Assembly: GCA_016780825.1 (NCBI GenBank) | Contig: JADHLF010000005.1 | Location: 29,938-93,937, forward strand | Reading direction: 5' to 3' | Length of the DNA: 64,000 nucleotides | DNA from: Planktomarina sp. | GTDB lineage: Bacteria > Pseudomonadota > Alphaproteobacteria > Rhodobacterales > Rhodobacteraceae | Shown: positions 27,330-35,591 of the stretch, in pieces | Layout: each line of letters opens with the position of its first letter | How positions within the stretch are numbered: the first letter of the stretch is position 1 | Translations under genes and position numbers: made by a program | Notes under the pieces: generated by a model | Databases searched by the model: none | Told to the model about the DNA's origin: nothing | What the model saw: only the letters and a program-made list of their open reading frames with translations

Positions 27330-27919
27330 GTTTTCTTTTGGGATTGACCGGATCCATCGGGATGGGAAAATCAACGACCGCTCAGCTTTTTGCGGACCGG
27401 GGTTGCAAAATTTGGGATGCGGACAGTACCGTGCATCGCGCCTATGAAAAAAACGGTGCGGCGGTGGATGGTATTGCGAAGCTTGCCCCCAGTGCAGTGA
27501 CTCAAGGCTCAGTGGATCGCGCAGAGCTTCGTGCTCTCATTTCGCAAGACGCCACCCTCTTGCCAAAGCTAGAGGCGATCATTCACCCCCTTGTAAAAAC
27601 GGATCGTGAAGCCTTTATTGCCAATCACCCGAACTCCATTTTGATTTTTGACATCCCGTTGTTGTTTGAGCTAAATTCAGCTTCTGATTTCGATGCTGTC
27701 GCATGTGTTTTGTCGCGCCCTGAGGTGCAAAAGTCCCGTGTCTTGGCGCGACCTGGGATGACGGAAGAGCATTTTAAGATGATCCAATCCAAACAATGGC
27801 CTGCCGAAGACAAAGCCGCGCGGGCAGATTATATTATTGATACCAATAGCCCTGAAACAGCCGCGCGGGCGGTCGAGGCAATTTTGGATGATATCAGGAA
27901 AAGGCCACAAGATGCGTGA
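27326..27919 (+). CDS. coaE: Dephospho-CoA kinase
   Basis: 197-residue P-loop kinase for the last step of coenzyme A synthesis. The Walker A is [13 protein letters not shown], followed by DADSTVH, the conserved CoA-binding segment IIHPLV and FDIPLLFE. The ATG overlaps the stop of the maf-aroE gene (ATGA), and its 3' end overlaps dnaQ by 8 bp, so the three genes run as one operon leaving the origin. Confidence 0.94.
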   Translation: MSFLLGLTGSIGMGKSTTAQLFADRGCKIWDADSTVHRAYEKNGAAVDGIAKLAPSAVTQGSVDRAELRALISQDATLLPKLEAIIHPLVKTDREAFIANHPNSILIFDIPLLFELNSASDFDAVACVLSRPEVQKSRVLARPGMTEEHFKMIQSKQWPAEDKAARADYIIDTNSPETAARAVEAILDDIRKRPQDA

Positions 27920-28607
27920 AATTGTTTTGGATACAGAAACCACCGGGTTTGAGCCCAGTGAAGGGGACCGGATTGTTGAAATCGGTGCGGTTGAGCTGTT
28001 TAACCACTTACCGACTGGCCGCACCTATCACCAATATATTAATCCAGAACGCAACATGCCGGAAGCTGCGTTTAATGTGCACGGATTGAGCGAAGAATTC
28101 TTATCTGACAAGCCTGTGTTTAAAGACATTGCCCAAGAATTTGTTGATTTCATTAAGGACTCAAAGCTCGTCATACATAACGCGTCTTTCGATATGAAAT
28201 TTTTAAACGCCGAGCTTGGTTGGGTCAATCGGCCGGCCTTGCCGAACCATCAAGCAATTGACACCCTTGCGATTGCGCGCCGTAAGTTTCCTGGCTCCCC
28301 CGCGTCGTTGGATGCTTTGTGCCGCAGATTTGGCATTGATAATTCTTCGCGCACTTTGCATGGGGCATTGTTGGATTCTGAAATCCTGGCGGAAGTATAT
28401 TTAGAGCTGGTTGGTGGCCGCCAGCCAGATTTGGTTTTATCCGGCCCAGAGGTCAAAACATCCGCCGATGGCTCATCCTCTTCTGATTGGCGCCCCGCAC
28501 CGCGACCAAAACCCCTGGCCTCTAGGCTGTCGGATGCTGAAAAAGCGGCTCATGACACATTCATCGCCGCTTTGGGATCTGATGCACTTTGGACAAAAAA
28601 ACCCTAG
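27912..28607 (+). CDS. dnaQ: DNA polymerase III epsilon subunit (proofreading exonuclease)
   Basis: 231-residue DEDDh 3'-5' exonuclease. Exo I is VLDTETTGF, Exo II is [11 protein letters not shown], and Exo III is [14 protein letters not shown] with the catalytic His. The C-terminal tail is rich in Pro and Ser and would hold the clamp- and alpha-binding segments. The ATG at 27912 opens directly on [12 protein letters not shown]; an upstream frame of 25 codons is only coaE overlap. Its stop overlaps the convergent secB stop by 4 bp. Confidence 0.93.
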   Translation: MREIVLDTETTGFEPSEGDRIVEIGAVELFNHLPTGRTYHQYINPERNMPEAAFNVHGLSEEFLSDKPVFKDIAQEFVDFIKDSKLVIHNASFDMKFLNAELGWVNRPALPNHQAIDTLAIARRKFPGSPASLDALCRRFGIDNSSRTLHGALLDSEILAEVYLELVGGRQPDLVLSGPEVKTSADGSSSSDWRPAPRPKPLASRLSDAEKAAHDTFIAALGSDALWTKKP

Positions 28608-29116
28608 TTCGCTTTCGCTTTCGCTTTTTCGTTTTCAGCAACACGTCTTTGAATTTCATTGCGATACAGCTGAACAAAATCCATAGAATCGAGATTGAGC
28701 GGCGGGAAGCCACCATCTCGCGTTACATCGCTGATGATACGCCGCAGGAAGGGGAAGATCATGCGTGGACATTCGATCATCAAATAGGGATGCAATTGAT
28801 CTTCTGGCAAATTTTCAATGTGGAAAATGCCTGCATATTCCAGCTCTATAACAAACATCGGCTCGCCCTTATCCTTAGTTTTGGACGAAATTTCTGTCTT
28901 GATGATGACCTCAAATTGGTTTTCGATCGGACGCTTTTTTGCATCGATATTAACCTGCACAGATACCTCTGGCTGAGCTTCGCCGCTGATGCCTTTCTGA
29001 GCCAAAATATTCTCGAAAGACATATCTCGAATATATTGGGCCAAAATTTGCATTTTTAAGGGCTTTTGCTCGACTTTTTCTTCACTCTTGCCGTTCTCAA
29101 TCGGTTCTTGCGCCAC
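28604..29116 (-). CDS. secB: Protein-export chaperone SecB
   Basis: 170-residue tetrameric chaperone that keeps preproteins unfolded for SecA. Family motifs are [19 protein letters not shown] and the hydrophobic-groove region [36 protein letters not shown] place the start at the GTG 29114-29116 because GGAGGGATC lies seven bases before it; an ATG nine codons upstream lacks this. The C-terminus ends in a lysine/alanine tail ([10 protein letters not shown]). Confidence 0.92.
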   Translation of the reverse strand: MAQEPIENGKSEEKVEQKPLKMQILAQYIRDMSFENILAQKGISGEAQPEVSVQVNIDAKKRPIENQFEVIIKTEISSKTKDKGEPMFVIELEYAGIFHIENLPEDQLHPYLMIECPRMIFPFLRRIISDVTRDGGFPPLNLDSMDFVQLYRNEIQRRVAENEKAKAKAN

Positions 29117-29170
29117 TTTGATCCCTCCAAAATTATTGCCCAAGCCGCTTAGCAGAATGCGCAGTAACCC

Positions 29171-29629
29171 TCAATGCACTTTCGGGTTCGAGATGCCCTG
29201 CTGCCCTGAAATATCGGTATATTCCGCATCAATAACGCTGCGATCGTCATTGGCCGCGTCGGAGGTGAATGCCACATTGGCCATTTTAAGTCTTGAACGG
29301 ATCATGTTGGTGATCATATGTCGGAAGGGCGGGAAGAGAAGCAAGAATCCGATAGCATCGGTGAAGAATCCCGGTGTCAGCAGCAGCGCACCCGCAAATA
29401 AAATCATAGCCCCATGCGCCAAGGGCTCGGTTGGATCTTTCATGGCTTGGAGTGATCCTTGCAGCGCAGTTATCGCTTGCGCGCCTTGACTGCGCACCAG
29501 CGCGGTCCCGACAATGGCGGTTAATAAAACGATCAACAACGTTGGCCATAGGCCAATCGCGCCACCGACTTGGATAAAAAGACCGATTTCGATCAAGGGC
29601 ACCGCTATAAAAGCTATCAACAACCGCAT
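29171..29629 (-). CDS. fxsA: FxsA family membrane protein
   Basis: 152-residue inner-membrane protein with about four hydrophobic helices in the first 100 residues (LLIAFIAVPLIEIGLFIQVGG; LLIVLLTAIVGTALV; GAMILFAGALLLTPGFFTDAIGFLLL). The L-T-P-G-F-x-T-D-x-x-G-F loop is the FxsA signature. In E. coli, extra FxsA relieves phage T7 exclusion by the F plasmid; its normal role is unknown. The second ATG (29627-29629) is preferred over one six codons upstream because GGAGAG precedes it. Confidence 0.85.
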   Translation of the reverse strand: MRLLIAFIAVPLIEIGLFIQVGGAIGLWPTLLIVLLTAIVGTALVRSQGAQAITALQGSLQAMKDPTEPLAHGAMILFAGALLLTPGFFTDAIGFLLLFPPFRHMITNMIRSRLKMANVAFTSDAANDDRSVIDAEYTDISGQQGISNPKVH

Positions 29630-29734
29630 TTTGGCTCTCCGATTCATCTGTGTGCTGGTGGACTTGAACCACCTGCTGCCCTACATAGGTATCAAGATCG
29701 AATAATTCTATTCCTCATGGGGCAACAGATCACA

Positions 29735-30391
29735 ATGAACATGCAAATTATACAGTTATTGGCTTTGGCGGGTATCGCTATCTATCTCATTTTGAAGTTG
29801 CGGGGCGTTCTGGGCACAAGAGAAGGTCATGAGGGTCCACGAGCAGACATTGTTGCGCGCGCCGATTATCGACCAAAGCTGGAAGTCATTGAAGGCGGGC
29901 CGGATCAAGATATTACAGATCACGTTGCGGAAGACAGCGAGGCGGCGCGGGCGCTTTTGGGCATGAAACAAGCGGAACCGTCATTTTCAGTAACAGAATT
30001 TCTGTACGGTTCAAAAAGTGCTTATGAAATGATATTAATGGCTTTTGAGAATGGCGATTTGGACAGTGTCAAAGCTTTCTTAAATCAAGATGTCTATGAT
30101 GCGTTTGCGTCTGTGGTGGAGGCCCGCAAAGCACAGGGTCTCTCAATTGAGGCAGAATTCATTGGCGTGCGGGATACTGGGTTAATCGGCGCGAGTTTTG
30201 ATCCCAAAACCAACGCGGCTGAGATTGATGTGCGTTTCATTTGTGAGCTGACCTCTGTGGTGCGCAATGCGGATGGAGACATTATTGAGGGCAATGAGAC
30301 TGAGGTTAAACGCCAGCGCGATGTTTGGACTTTTGGCCGCACAATGGGTGCGGACGATCCAAATTGGCAACTCATTGCCACGGGCGAATGA
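29735..30391 (+). CDS. Tim44-like domain protein
   Basis: 218-residue protein with one N-terminal membrane helix (IIQLLALAGIAIYLILKL) and a soluble Tim44-like C-terminal domain (from about residue 95, FSVTEFLYGSKSAYEMILMAFENGDL onward). In alphaproteobacteria such proteins (TimA) are relatives of the mitochondrial import motor subunit; their bacterial job is poorly known. The frame is open upstream, but the ATG at 29735 precedes the membrane helix as in homologues. The stop overlaps the mltA start (ATGA), so it is co-translated with mltA and probably acts at the envelope. Confidence 0.8.
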   Translation: MNMQIIQLLALAGIAIYLILKLRGVLGTREGHEGPRADIVARADYRPKLEVIEGGPDQDITDHVAEDSEAARALLGMKQAEPSFSVTEFLYGSKSAYEMILMAFENGDLDSVKAFLNQDVYDAFASVVEARKAQGLSIEAEFIGVRDTGLIGASFDPKTNAAEIDVRFICELTSVVRNADGDIIEGNETEVKRQRDVWTFGRTMGADDPNWQLIATGE

Positions 30392-31416
30392 GATTTAGAC
30401 CGCAGCTTTTGGCCACCATTTTGGTGGCCTTTGGCTTGCCGGGTTATGCAGGCGACACCTATCGAGCCATTCCGTTCTCGGCGCTCAATGGTTGGCAAGA
30501 TGATGATCACGCAGCAGCACTTGAAGCTTTTAAAGTCACCTGTGGCGATATGTCTGGTGAGGATTGGCAAAGTCTGTGCGCGGTTGCAAAGCAAAATCCC
30601 GATGCGAGACTGTATTTCGAAACGTTTTTTCAACCCGTGGTGACTAAAACCAAAAAGCCGGCCCTGTTTACCGGGTATTATGAACCTGAACTTGACGGCT
30701 CCCTTACGCGAACCGGTCGGTTTCGATATCCAATCTATGGTGTGCCAGATGAGGTGCGCTCAGGCGGCGTTTGGAAAACGCGTCGCGATATTGAGGAAAA
30801 AGAAATTTTGAAGGGCAGGGGGCTGGAGCTGGCCTGGGTGGAAAATCCTGCCGACATTCTCTTTTTGCAAATCCAAGGATCGGGCCGCGTGCGCTTGCAT
30901 GACGGCACGACCATCCGCTTGGGGTTTGGCGGTTCAAACGGACATCGTTATCAGGCCATTGGTCCGCATTTGGTTGAGTTGGGTGTATTGCAAGAGCATG
31001 AAGTCTCCGCCAATCGAATTAAACAATGGGTGCTCAATAACCCCAAGCAGGGTCAAGAAATTGTTTGGGAAAATCCGGCCTATGTGTTTTTTCGCCGGGT
31101 CGACGATGTGCCCAGTGACCAAGGCCCGCTCGGCGCAATGAACCGTTCACTCACAACCTTGCGCACAGTGGCTGTAGATCCGAAATATGTTACTCTTGGA
31201 ACACCGATCTGGCTTGAAAAGGGGGGATCGAGACCCTTAAACCGCCTTATGATTGCTCAAGACACAGGGTCCGCCATAACAGGACCGCAGCGCGCTGACG
31301 TCTTCTTTGGCACCGGATCTCAGGCAGGGATCGCGGCAGGTTTGACCAAAGATTCGGGTCGTATGATCCATCTTTTGCCGATCCAAGTGGCGCGCGCTCG
31401 GGTTTCGGGACAATAG
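30388..31416 (+). CDS. mltA: Membrane-bound lytic murein transglycosylase A
   Basis: 342-residue peptidoglycan lyase. A signal peptide covers residues 1-22 (MRFRPQLLATILVAFGLPGYAG); there is no lipobox cysteine, so it may be soluble in the periplasm. The MltA domain shows FTGYYEPELDGS and FLQIQGSGRVRL. The C-terminal 3D domain ends with MIAQDTGSAITGPQRADVFFGTG, carrying the Asp residues of the active site. It lies between the Tim44-like gene (4-bp overlap) and the Smr gene (2-bp gap). Confidence 0.91.
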   Translation: MRFRPQLLATILVAFGLPGYAGDTYRAIPFSALNGWQDDDHAAALEAFKVTCGDMSGEDWQSLCAVAKQNPDARLYFETFFQPVVTKTKKPALFTGYYEPELDGSLTRTGRFRYPIYGVPDEVRSGGVWKTRRDIEEKEILKGRGLELAWVENPADILFLQIQGSGRVRLHDGTTIRLGFGGSNGHRYQAIGPHLVELGVLQEHEVSANRIKQWVLNNPKQGQEIVWENPAYVFFRRVDDVPSDQGPLGAMNRSLTTLRTVAVDPKYVTLGTPIWLEKGGSRPLNRLMIAQDTGSAITGPQRADVFFGTGSQAGIAAGLTKDSGRMIHLLPIQVARARVSGQ

Positions 31417-31418
31417 AG

Positions 31419-31997
31419 ATGGCCAGAAAACTGCGTCCCGAAGAACGAGAGCTTTGGAAAAAAGTGGCGGAAATGGCAAGGCCTCTGGCGCCGATCGCAA
31501 AGATGGAAATGCCGACTGCTCTAACTGGACCAAAACCAAAGATTAAGCGCCCAGAACTGGTACAGCCGGACCTCAAGGGCTTTAAGATTGGCGCCAAATT
31601 ACGAGCCATGCCCGTGACCAACCCAGGCAGGAACGCGGCAAAACCTGCGCCAGTGATGGATGCAAAATCATTTGGGAAGTTGACCCGCGGCAAGCTGCGG
31701 CCCGAGGGGCGCATTGATCTTCACGGGATGACAATGGCGGAGGCGCATCCAGCCTTGCAAGATTTCATTCTGGGATCCGCGCAATTGCAACGTCGATTGG
31801 TGCTGGTGATCACCGGCAAGGGCAAATCCAAGCCCGATTATGGGCCTATTCCTGAACGCCATGGGGTATTGAGGCATAATGTTCCGATTTGGCTGCGCCA
31901 GTCACCTCTATCCTCAGTGATTTTGGAGGTGACCCCCGCCCATCAACGTCACGGCGGAGCAGGGGCGCTTTATGTCTATCTGCGTCGGGGCCGTTAA
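31419..31997 (+). CDS. Smr/MutS2-type domain protein
   Basis: 192-residue protein with a basic N-terminal half of low complexity (many Lys, Pro, Arg) and a C-terminal Smr domain from about residue 95. It has the conserved IDLHGMTMAEA and VLVITGKGKS motifs, where the D-L-H-G-x and T-G-x-G blocks form the fold. Smr domains often have nicking or RNase activity; MutS itself lacks this domain, so the protein is a stand-alone YdaL-type member. It ends convergently with the MFS gene, overlapping by 4 bp. Confidence 0.85.
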   Translation: MARKLRPEERELWKKVAEMARPLAPIAKMEMPTALTGPKPKIKRPELVQPDLKGFKIGAKLRAMPVTNPGRNAAKPAPVMDAKSFGKLTRGKLRPEGRIDLHGMTMAEAHPALQDFILGSAQLQRRLVLVITGKGKSKPDYGPIPERHGVLRHNVPIWLRQSPLSSVILEVTPAHQRHGGAGALYVYLRRGR

Positions 31998-33205
31998 GCC
32001 TGTAATCGGGTGCCTACGCGTTTGACACCAGTCCACATCATGAGAGATGAGAAGCCAAAAAATACAGAAATAGCAAGATATTGAGCATCAAGAGCAAGAT
32101 TATAATCAAGCAAAATTCCCGTCACAGCAGGACCAATGGCAGAGCCTAAAACCATGACAGCCGCAGCCGCTGCCTTGATCGAGCCGAGGTGTTTTGTGCC
32201 GTAAAATTCCGCCCAGAACGCATTTGGCAGTGTCGCGTTTGCACCGGCGGATAGGCCCAGGAAAATAAATCCGATCAAAGCGGCAAGAAGTGATTGACCA
32301 TTTGCAAAAATCAAAAAGGCAGCAATCATCGGCAATTGAAAATAGGGGATCAAGCGGGCGGTGTCTAATTTGTCCAGCAAGATCCCAGATAAAATCATCG
32401 CGCCTATAGAAACAGCTGTGTAAACTGGAAACATGGCAACCAATTGCAAATGTTCCCAACCTTTGATTTCTGCAAAATGCACCTGCAGGAAGAAAAAAGC
32501 GGTGTTAAATGCTGATTGTCCCAGTAGCGCAGGGATCATGAACCAAAACAAAGGATGGCCAAGCGCTTGATTGCGGCTCCAATGGCGCCCGTCCATTCCA
32601 AGGGATTGCCCCTCGGCGGCGCTCGATTGTGGGCTGCGCTCTTCTGCGAGCAACCATAGCAGCGCGGGAATGGCCAAAAGCGCGACGCCGGCCGCCAAGA
32701 TCCAAACGCCTTGCCAGGAAAAAAATACCAAGAGGCTAACCACCAAAATTGGATAACAGGCCTCACCCATTGAAAACCCAAGGCTGGCCACGGAAAGAGC
32801 CTTGCCGCGATTGGCGACAAACCAGCGGGACATCGCCACCGCCGCGATATGGGTCGACATGCCCTGACCCGTAAAGCGCAAACAAAAAATGACAACGGGC
32901 AGCAGTGCAACCCAAGGATTGAGCGCCATGAACACACAAGAGGCAGCGAGCGCTGCCAGGACGATCGGTCCCAAGTGACGCACCCGCATGACATCGGTCA
33001 AACCTCCGGACCAAACCATCACAATTGCGGAGGCGAATGTGCCAAACCCATAGATCGCACCCCAATCTCCGTGGGATAGGTTGAAGGTTTCGCGGATTTC
33101 ACCTGCAAATATTGATATGAAATAGGTTTGCCCAAAGCTCGAGATTAAAGTGAGCAGGGCACCAGCTGTCAGCCACCGGCTGTTTTGCAAGATAAAGCGT
33201 ATCAT
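31994..33205 (-). CDS. Major facilitator superfamily transporter
   Basis: 403-residue polytopic protein with about 12 hydrophobic segments. The first half carries an MFS loop 2-3-like stretch (SGGLTDVMRVRHLGP), and the N-terminus FGQTYFISIFAGEIRETFNLSHGDWGAIYGFGT resembles the nitrate/oxalate or NarK-like and monocarboxylate-type carriers. The substrate cannot be predicted. It is followed by no co-directional gene and lies 37 bp downstream of hslU on the same strand. Confidence 0.8.
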   Translation of the reverse strand: MIRFILQNSRWLTAGALLTLISSFGQTYFISIFAGEIRETFNLSHGDWGAIYGFGTFASAIVMVWSGGLTDVMRVRHLGPIVLAALAASCVFMALNPWVALLPVVIFCLRFTGQGMSTHIAAVAMSRWFVANRGKALSVASLGFSMGEACYPILVVSLLVFFSWQGVWILAAGVALLAIPALLWLLAEERSPQSSAAEGQSLGMDGRHWSRNQALGHPLFWFMIPALLGQSAFNTAFFFLQVHFAEIKGWEHLQLVAMFPVYTAVSIGAMILSGILLDKLDTARLIPYFQLPMIAAFLIFANGQSLLAALIGFIFLGLSAGANATLPNAFWAEFYGTKHLGSIKAAAAAVMVLGSAIGPAVTGILLDYNLALDAQYLAISVFFGFSSLMMWTGVKRVGTRLQA

Positions 33206-33242
33206 GCGCTGTTCTCAGACGAAAATAGACGGCTGACAAGAG

Positions 33243-34550
33243 CTATAATACGTAGCGAGACAAATCTGTAGATTGCAAAAGACTATCGAGATGTTTGTCG
33301 ACATAGGCCTTATCAATAACAATCTGTGAACCGGCCTGATCGGGTGCAGCGAAAGACAATTCCTCAAACACCCGCTCGATGACGGTATAAAGTCGCCGTG
33401 CACCAATGTTTTCGACCGAACGATTCACCTCGGCGGCTGCTTGCGCCAAGGCCTTGATGCCATCTTCACTAAAGCTAACAGAGACATCTTCCGTGCTCAT
33501 AAGCGCCGAATATTGCAGCGTTAACGCATTTTCTGTTTCTGACAGAATGCGGATAAAATCTTCCTCGGTGAGATTTCGCAGCTCCACACGGATCGGCAGA
33601 CGGCCCTGAAGTTCAGGCAGCAGGTCGGAGGGTTTTGCGACGTGAAATGCGCCAGAGGCTATAAACAAAATGTGGTCTGTCTTCACCGGCCCATGTTTGG
33701 TGGACACGGTTGTGCCCTCAATCAAGGGCAGCAAGTCGCGCTGCACGCCTTCGCGACTGACGTCCGCTCCACGGGCATCGGCGCGCGCACAGACCTTGTC
33801 GATCTCGTCCAGAAACACGATTCCGCTTTGCTCCACAGCCGTCAGAGCGGCCTTGGTGACGGCTTCATCGTCGAGCAGCTTATCCGCCTCTTCTCCGAGC
33901 AACACATCATAGCTGGCCGCCACGGTCATCTTTTTGCGGCTGGTTCTGCCACCCATGGCTTTCCCGAAGAGATCACCAAGGTTCATCATTCCCATCTGAC
34001 TGCCGGGTTGTCCGGGAAGATCCAGGACCGACAGGGGGTTAGATGTATCGGCGATCTCAAGTTCGATCATCGTGTCATCCAGCTCACCATTGCGCAATTT
34101 CTTGCGGAACATTTCGCGGGTTGCATCGCGGGCATCTGTTCCAGCAATGGCTTCAATCACACGTTCTTCGGCGGCTTCTTTCGCGCGCGCGCGGACATCT
34201 TCGCGCATGTGATCGCGAGTCATGGCGATGCTGGAATCGACCAAATCCCGAATAATTTGCTCAACATCCCGGCCGACATAGCCCACCTCTGTGAATTTTG
34301 TGGCTTCGACCTTGAGAAAGGGCGCGCGGGCCAATTTGGCCAATCGGCGGCTAATTTCGGTTTTACCGACCCCAGTGGGACCAATCATGAGAATATTCTT
34401 GGGATAAACTTCATCCCGGAGCTCATCGGGCAATTGTTTGCGGCGCCACCGGTTGCGCATGGCAACGGCAACCGCGCGCTTGGCGTCATTTTGGCCGACA
34501 ATATGGCGGTCTAGCTCAGATACGATTTCGCGAGGGGTTAGGTCGGTCAT
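33243..34550 (-). CDS. hslU: ATP-dependent protease ATPase subunit HslU
   Basis: 435-residue AAA+ unfoldase of the HslVU (ClpYQ) protease. Walker A is [17 protein letters not shown], followed by the pore loop [18 protein letters not shown] (the G-Y-V-G pore motif). Walker B is [12 protein letters not shown], with sensor residues in the C-terminal domain. The C-terminus ends in LSRYVL, matching the HslV-activating tail. It overlaps hslV by 4 bp. Confidence 0.96.
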   Translation of the reverse strand: MTDLTPREIVSELDRHIVGQNDAKRAVAVAMRNRWRRKQLPDELRDEVYPKNILMIGPTGVGKTEISRRLAKLARAPFLKVEATKFTEVGYVGRDVEQIIRDLVDSSIAMTRDHMREDVRARAKEAAEERVIEAIAGTDARDATREMFRKKLRNGELDDTMIELEIADTSNPLSVLDLPGQPGSQMGMMNLGDLFGKAMGGRTSRKKMTVAASYDVLLGEEADKLLDDEAVTKAALTAVEQSGIVFLDEIDKVCARADARGADVSREGVQRDLLPLIEGTTVSTKHGPVKTDHILFIASGAFHVAKPSDLLPELQGRLPIRVELRNLTEEDFIRILSETENALTLQYSALMSTEDVSVSFSEDGIKALAQAAAEVNRSVENIGARRLYTVIERVFEELSFAAPDQAGSQIVIDKAYVDKHLDSLLQSTDLSRYVL

Positions 34551-35104
34551 TTTGAAATTACCTCAACGGTCAGGTTGCCATTTGTATAGACACAAATATC
34601 TGAGGCAATGGCCATGGCTTTGCGGGCAATTTCCTCTGCGCTGAGATCTGTTTCTTGCAAGCCGCGCGCTGCGGCCAGAGCGAAATTGCCACCGGAGCCA
34701 ATGGCCGCAACACCATGTTCTGGCTCCAGCACATCACCGGCGCCGGTGATGATTAAGAGTTCGGCCCCATCGGTGACAATCAGCATGGCTTCAAGTTTTT
34801 GCAAATATTTATCAGTGCGCCAATCTTTGGCCAGCTCAACACAAGAGCGTTGCAGCTGTCCAGGCGTGGCCTCCAGCTTTGCCTCGAGCCGCTCCAAGAG
34901 GGTAAAGGCATCCGCCGTAGAGCCGGCAAAACCCACCACAACATCATTTCCGCCGGGAGATAAGCGCCGCACTTTGCGTGCGGACCCCTTTATGACCGTT
35001 GGCCCGAGGCTGACCTGACCATCGCCAGCAACCACCACTTGAGAGCCTTTGCGTACACCAATAATCGTTGTGCCGTGCCATCCGGGGAATTTTGTATCGC
35101 TCAT
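34547..35104 (-). CDS. hslV: ATP-dependent protease peptidase subunit HslV
   Basis: 185-residue threonine peptidase related to proteasome beta subunits. After an 11-residue propeptide ([11 protein letters not shown]) the mature enzyme would start with the catalytic Thr in TTIIGVRKG; a conserved Lys lies near position 33 of the mature form (SARKVRRL). It forms an operon with hslU. A heat-shock-like promoter lies directly upstream, and the ribosome binding site GAGGAG is 7-12 bases before the ATG. Confidence 0.96.
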   Translation of the reverse strand: MSDTKFPGWHGTTIIGVRKGSQVVVAGDGQVSLGPTVIKGSARKVRRLSPGGNDVVVGFAGSTADAFTLLERLEAKLEATPGQLQRSCVELAKDWRTDKYLQKLEAMLIVTDGAELLIITGAGDVLEPEHGVAAIGSGGNFALAAARGLQETDLSAEEIARKAMAIASDICVYTNGNLTVEVISK

Positions 35105-35127
35105 CTGCTTCTCCTCACTATGGACGC

Positions 35128-35159
35128 TATATGGGAAATGCCACTGCTGGCAACAAGGG
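35128..35159 (-). promoter_or_regulatory. Putative sigma-32 promoter of hslVU
   Basis: On the minus strand CCCTTG is followed, 18 bases after CTTG, by CCCATATAG. This is close to the alphaproteobacterial RpoH pattern CTTG-N17/18-CYTATNT (one mismatch). The -10 lies about 25 bp before the hslV ATG, which leaves a short leader with the Shine-Dalgarno. hslVU is a known RpoH target in related bacteria. Confidence 0.55.
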
Positions 35160-35163
35160 CACG

Positions 35164-35187
35164 AAAAAAGGCGCCCAAAGGGGCGCC
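35164..35187 (-). terminator. Intrinsic terminator of trxA
   Basis: Read leftward, a stem of seven GC pairs (GGCGCCC/GGGCGCC, 35170-35176 with 35181-35187, loop of four) is followed immediately by six T residues (complement of 35164-35169). It sits 26 bp past the trxA stop and just before the hslV promoter. It is the clearest Rho-independent terminator in the window. Confidence 0.88.
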
Positions 35188-35212
35188 CCTTCCCAGAAAT
35201 ACAGATTTAATC

Positions 35213-35533
35213 TTAAATGGCGTCGTCAATCCAGCTTTTTAGGGCTGCTTTTGGGGCTGCGCCGGTCTTATTTGAAATGACTTGCCCGTCTTTGAACAAA
35301 AACAACGCTGGAATGCCACGCACACCAAGAGCCGCAGCGGCGGAAGGATTGCTGTCGACATCCACTTTTACCACTTTGATTTTGCCCTCCATTTCGACGG
35401 AAAGCTCTTCCAGTGAGGGACCAATTTGCTTGCACGGTCCGCACCATTCTGCCCAAAAATCTACCACGACGGGGAGATCCGAATCTTTCACAATACTATC
35501 AAACGTGGCGTCGGTAGCAGCTATAGTGGCCAT
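35213..35533 (-). CDS. trxA: Thioredoxin 1
   Basis: 106-residue cytoplasmic disulfide reductase. The active site is [13 protein letters not shown], with the classic C-G-P-C. The cis-proline loop is [13 protein letters not shown]. Length and architecture are those of E. coli TrxA. It lies 58 bp downstream of addA and ends in its own terminator, so it may have a separate promoter in that gap. Confidence 0.97.
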   Translation of the reverse strand: MATIAATDATFDSIVKDSDLPVVVDFWAEWCGPCKQIGPSLEELSVEMEGKIKVVKVDVDSNPSAAAALGVRGIPALFLFKDGQVISNKTGAAPKAALKSWIDDAI

Positions 35534-35591
35534 GGGGTTGCTCCAAATGTTATAAGGCTTTCGTAAGAGTTAGAGTTGCAAGCGCCCAGCG

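Noticed and set aside
29640..29735. Possible tRNA gene
   Set aside because: Only a T-arm-like hairpin exists; no matching acceptor stem or D arm can be drawn.
33642..34514. 290-codon open frame antisense to hslU
   Set aside because: Same reason; the HslU frame is conserved throughout and the antisense reading has no recognisable motif.
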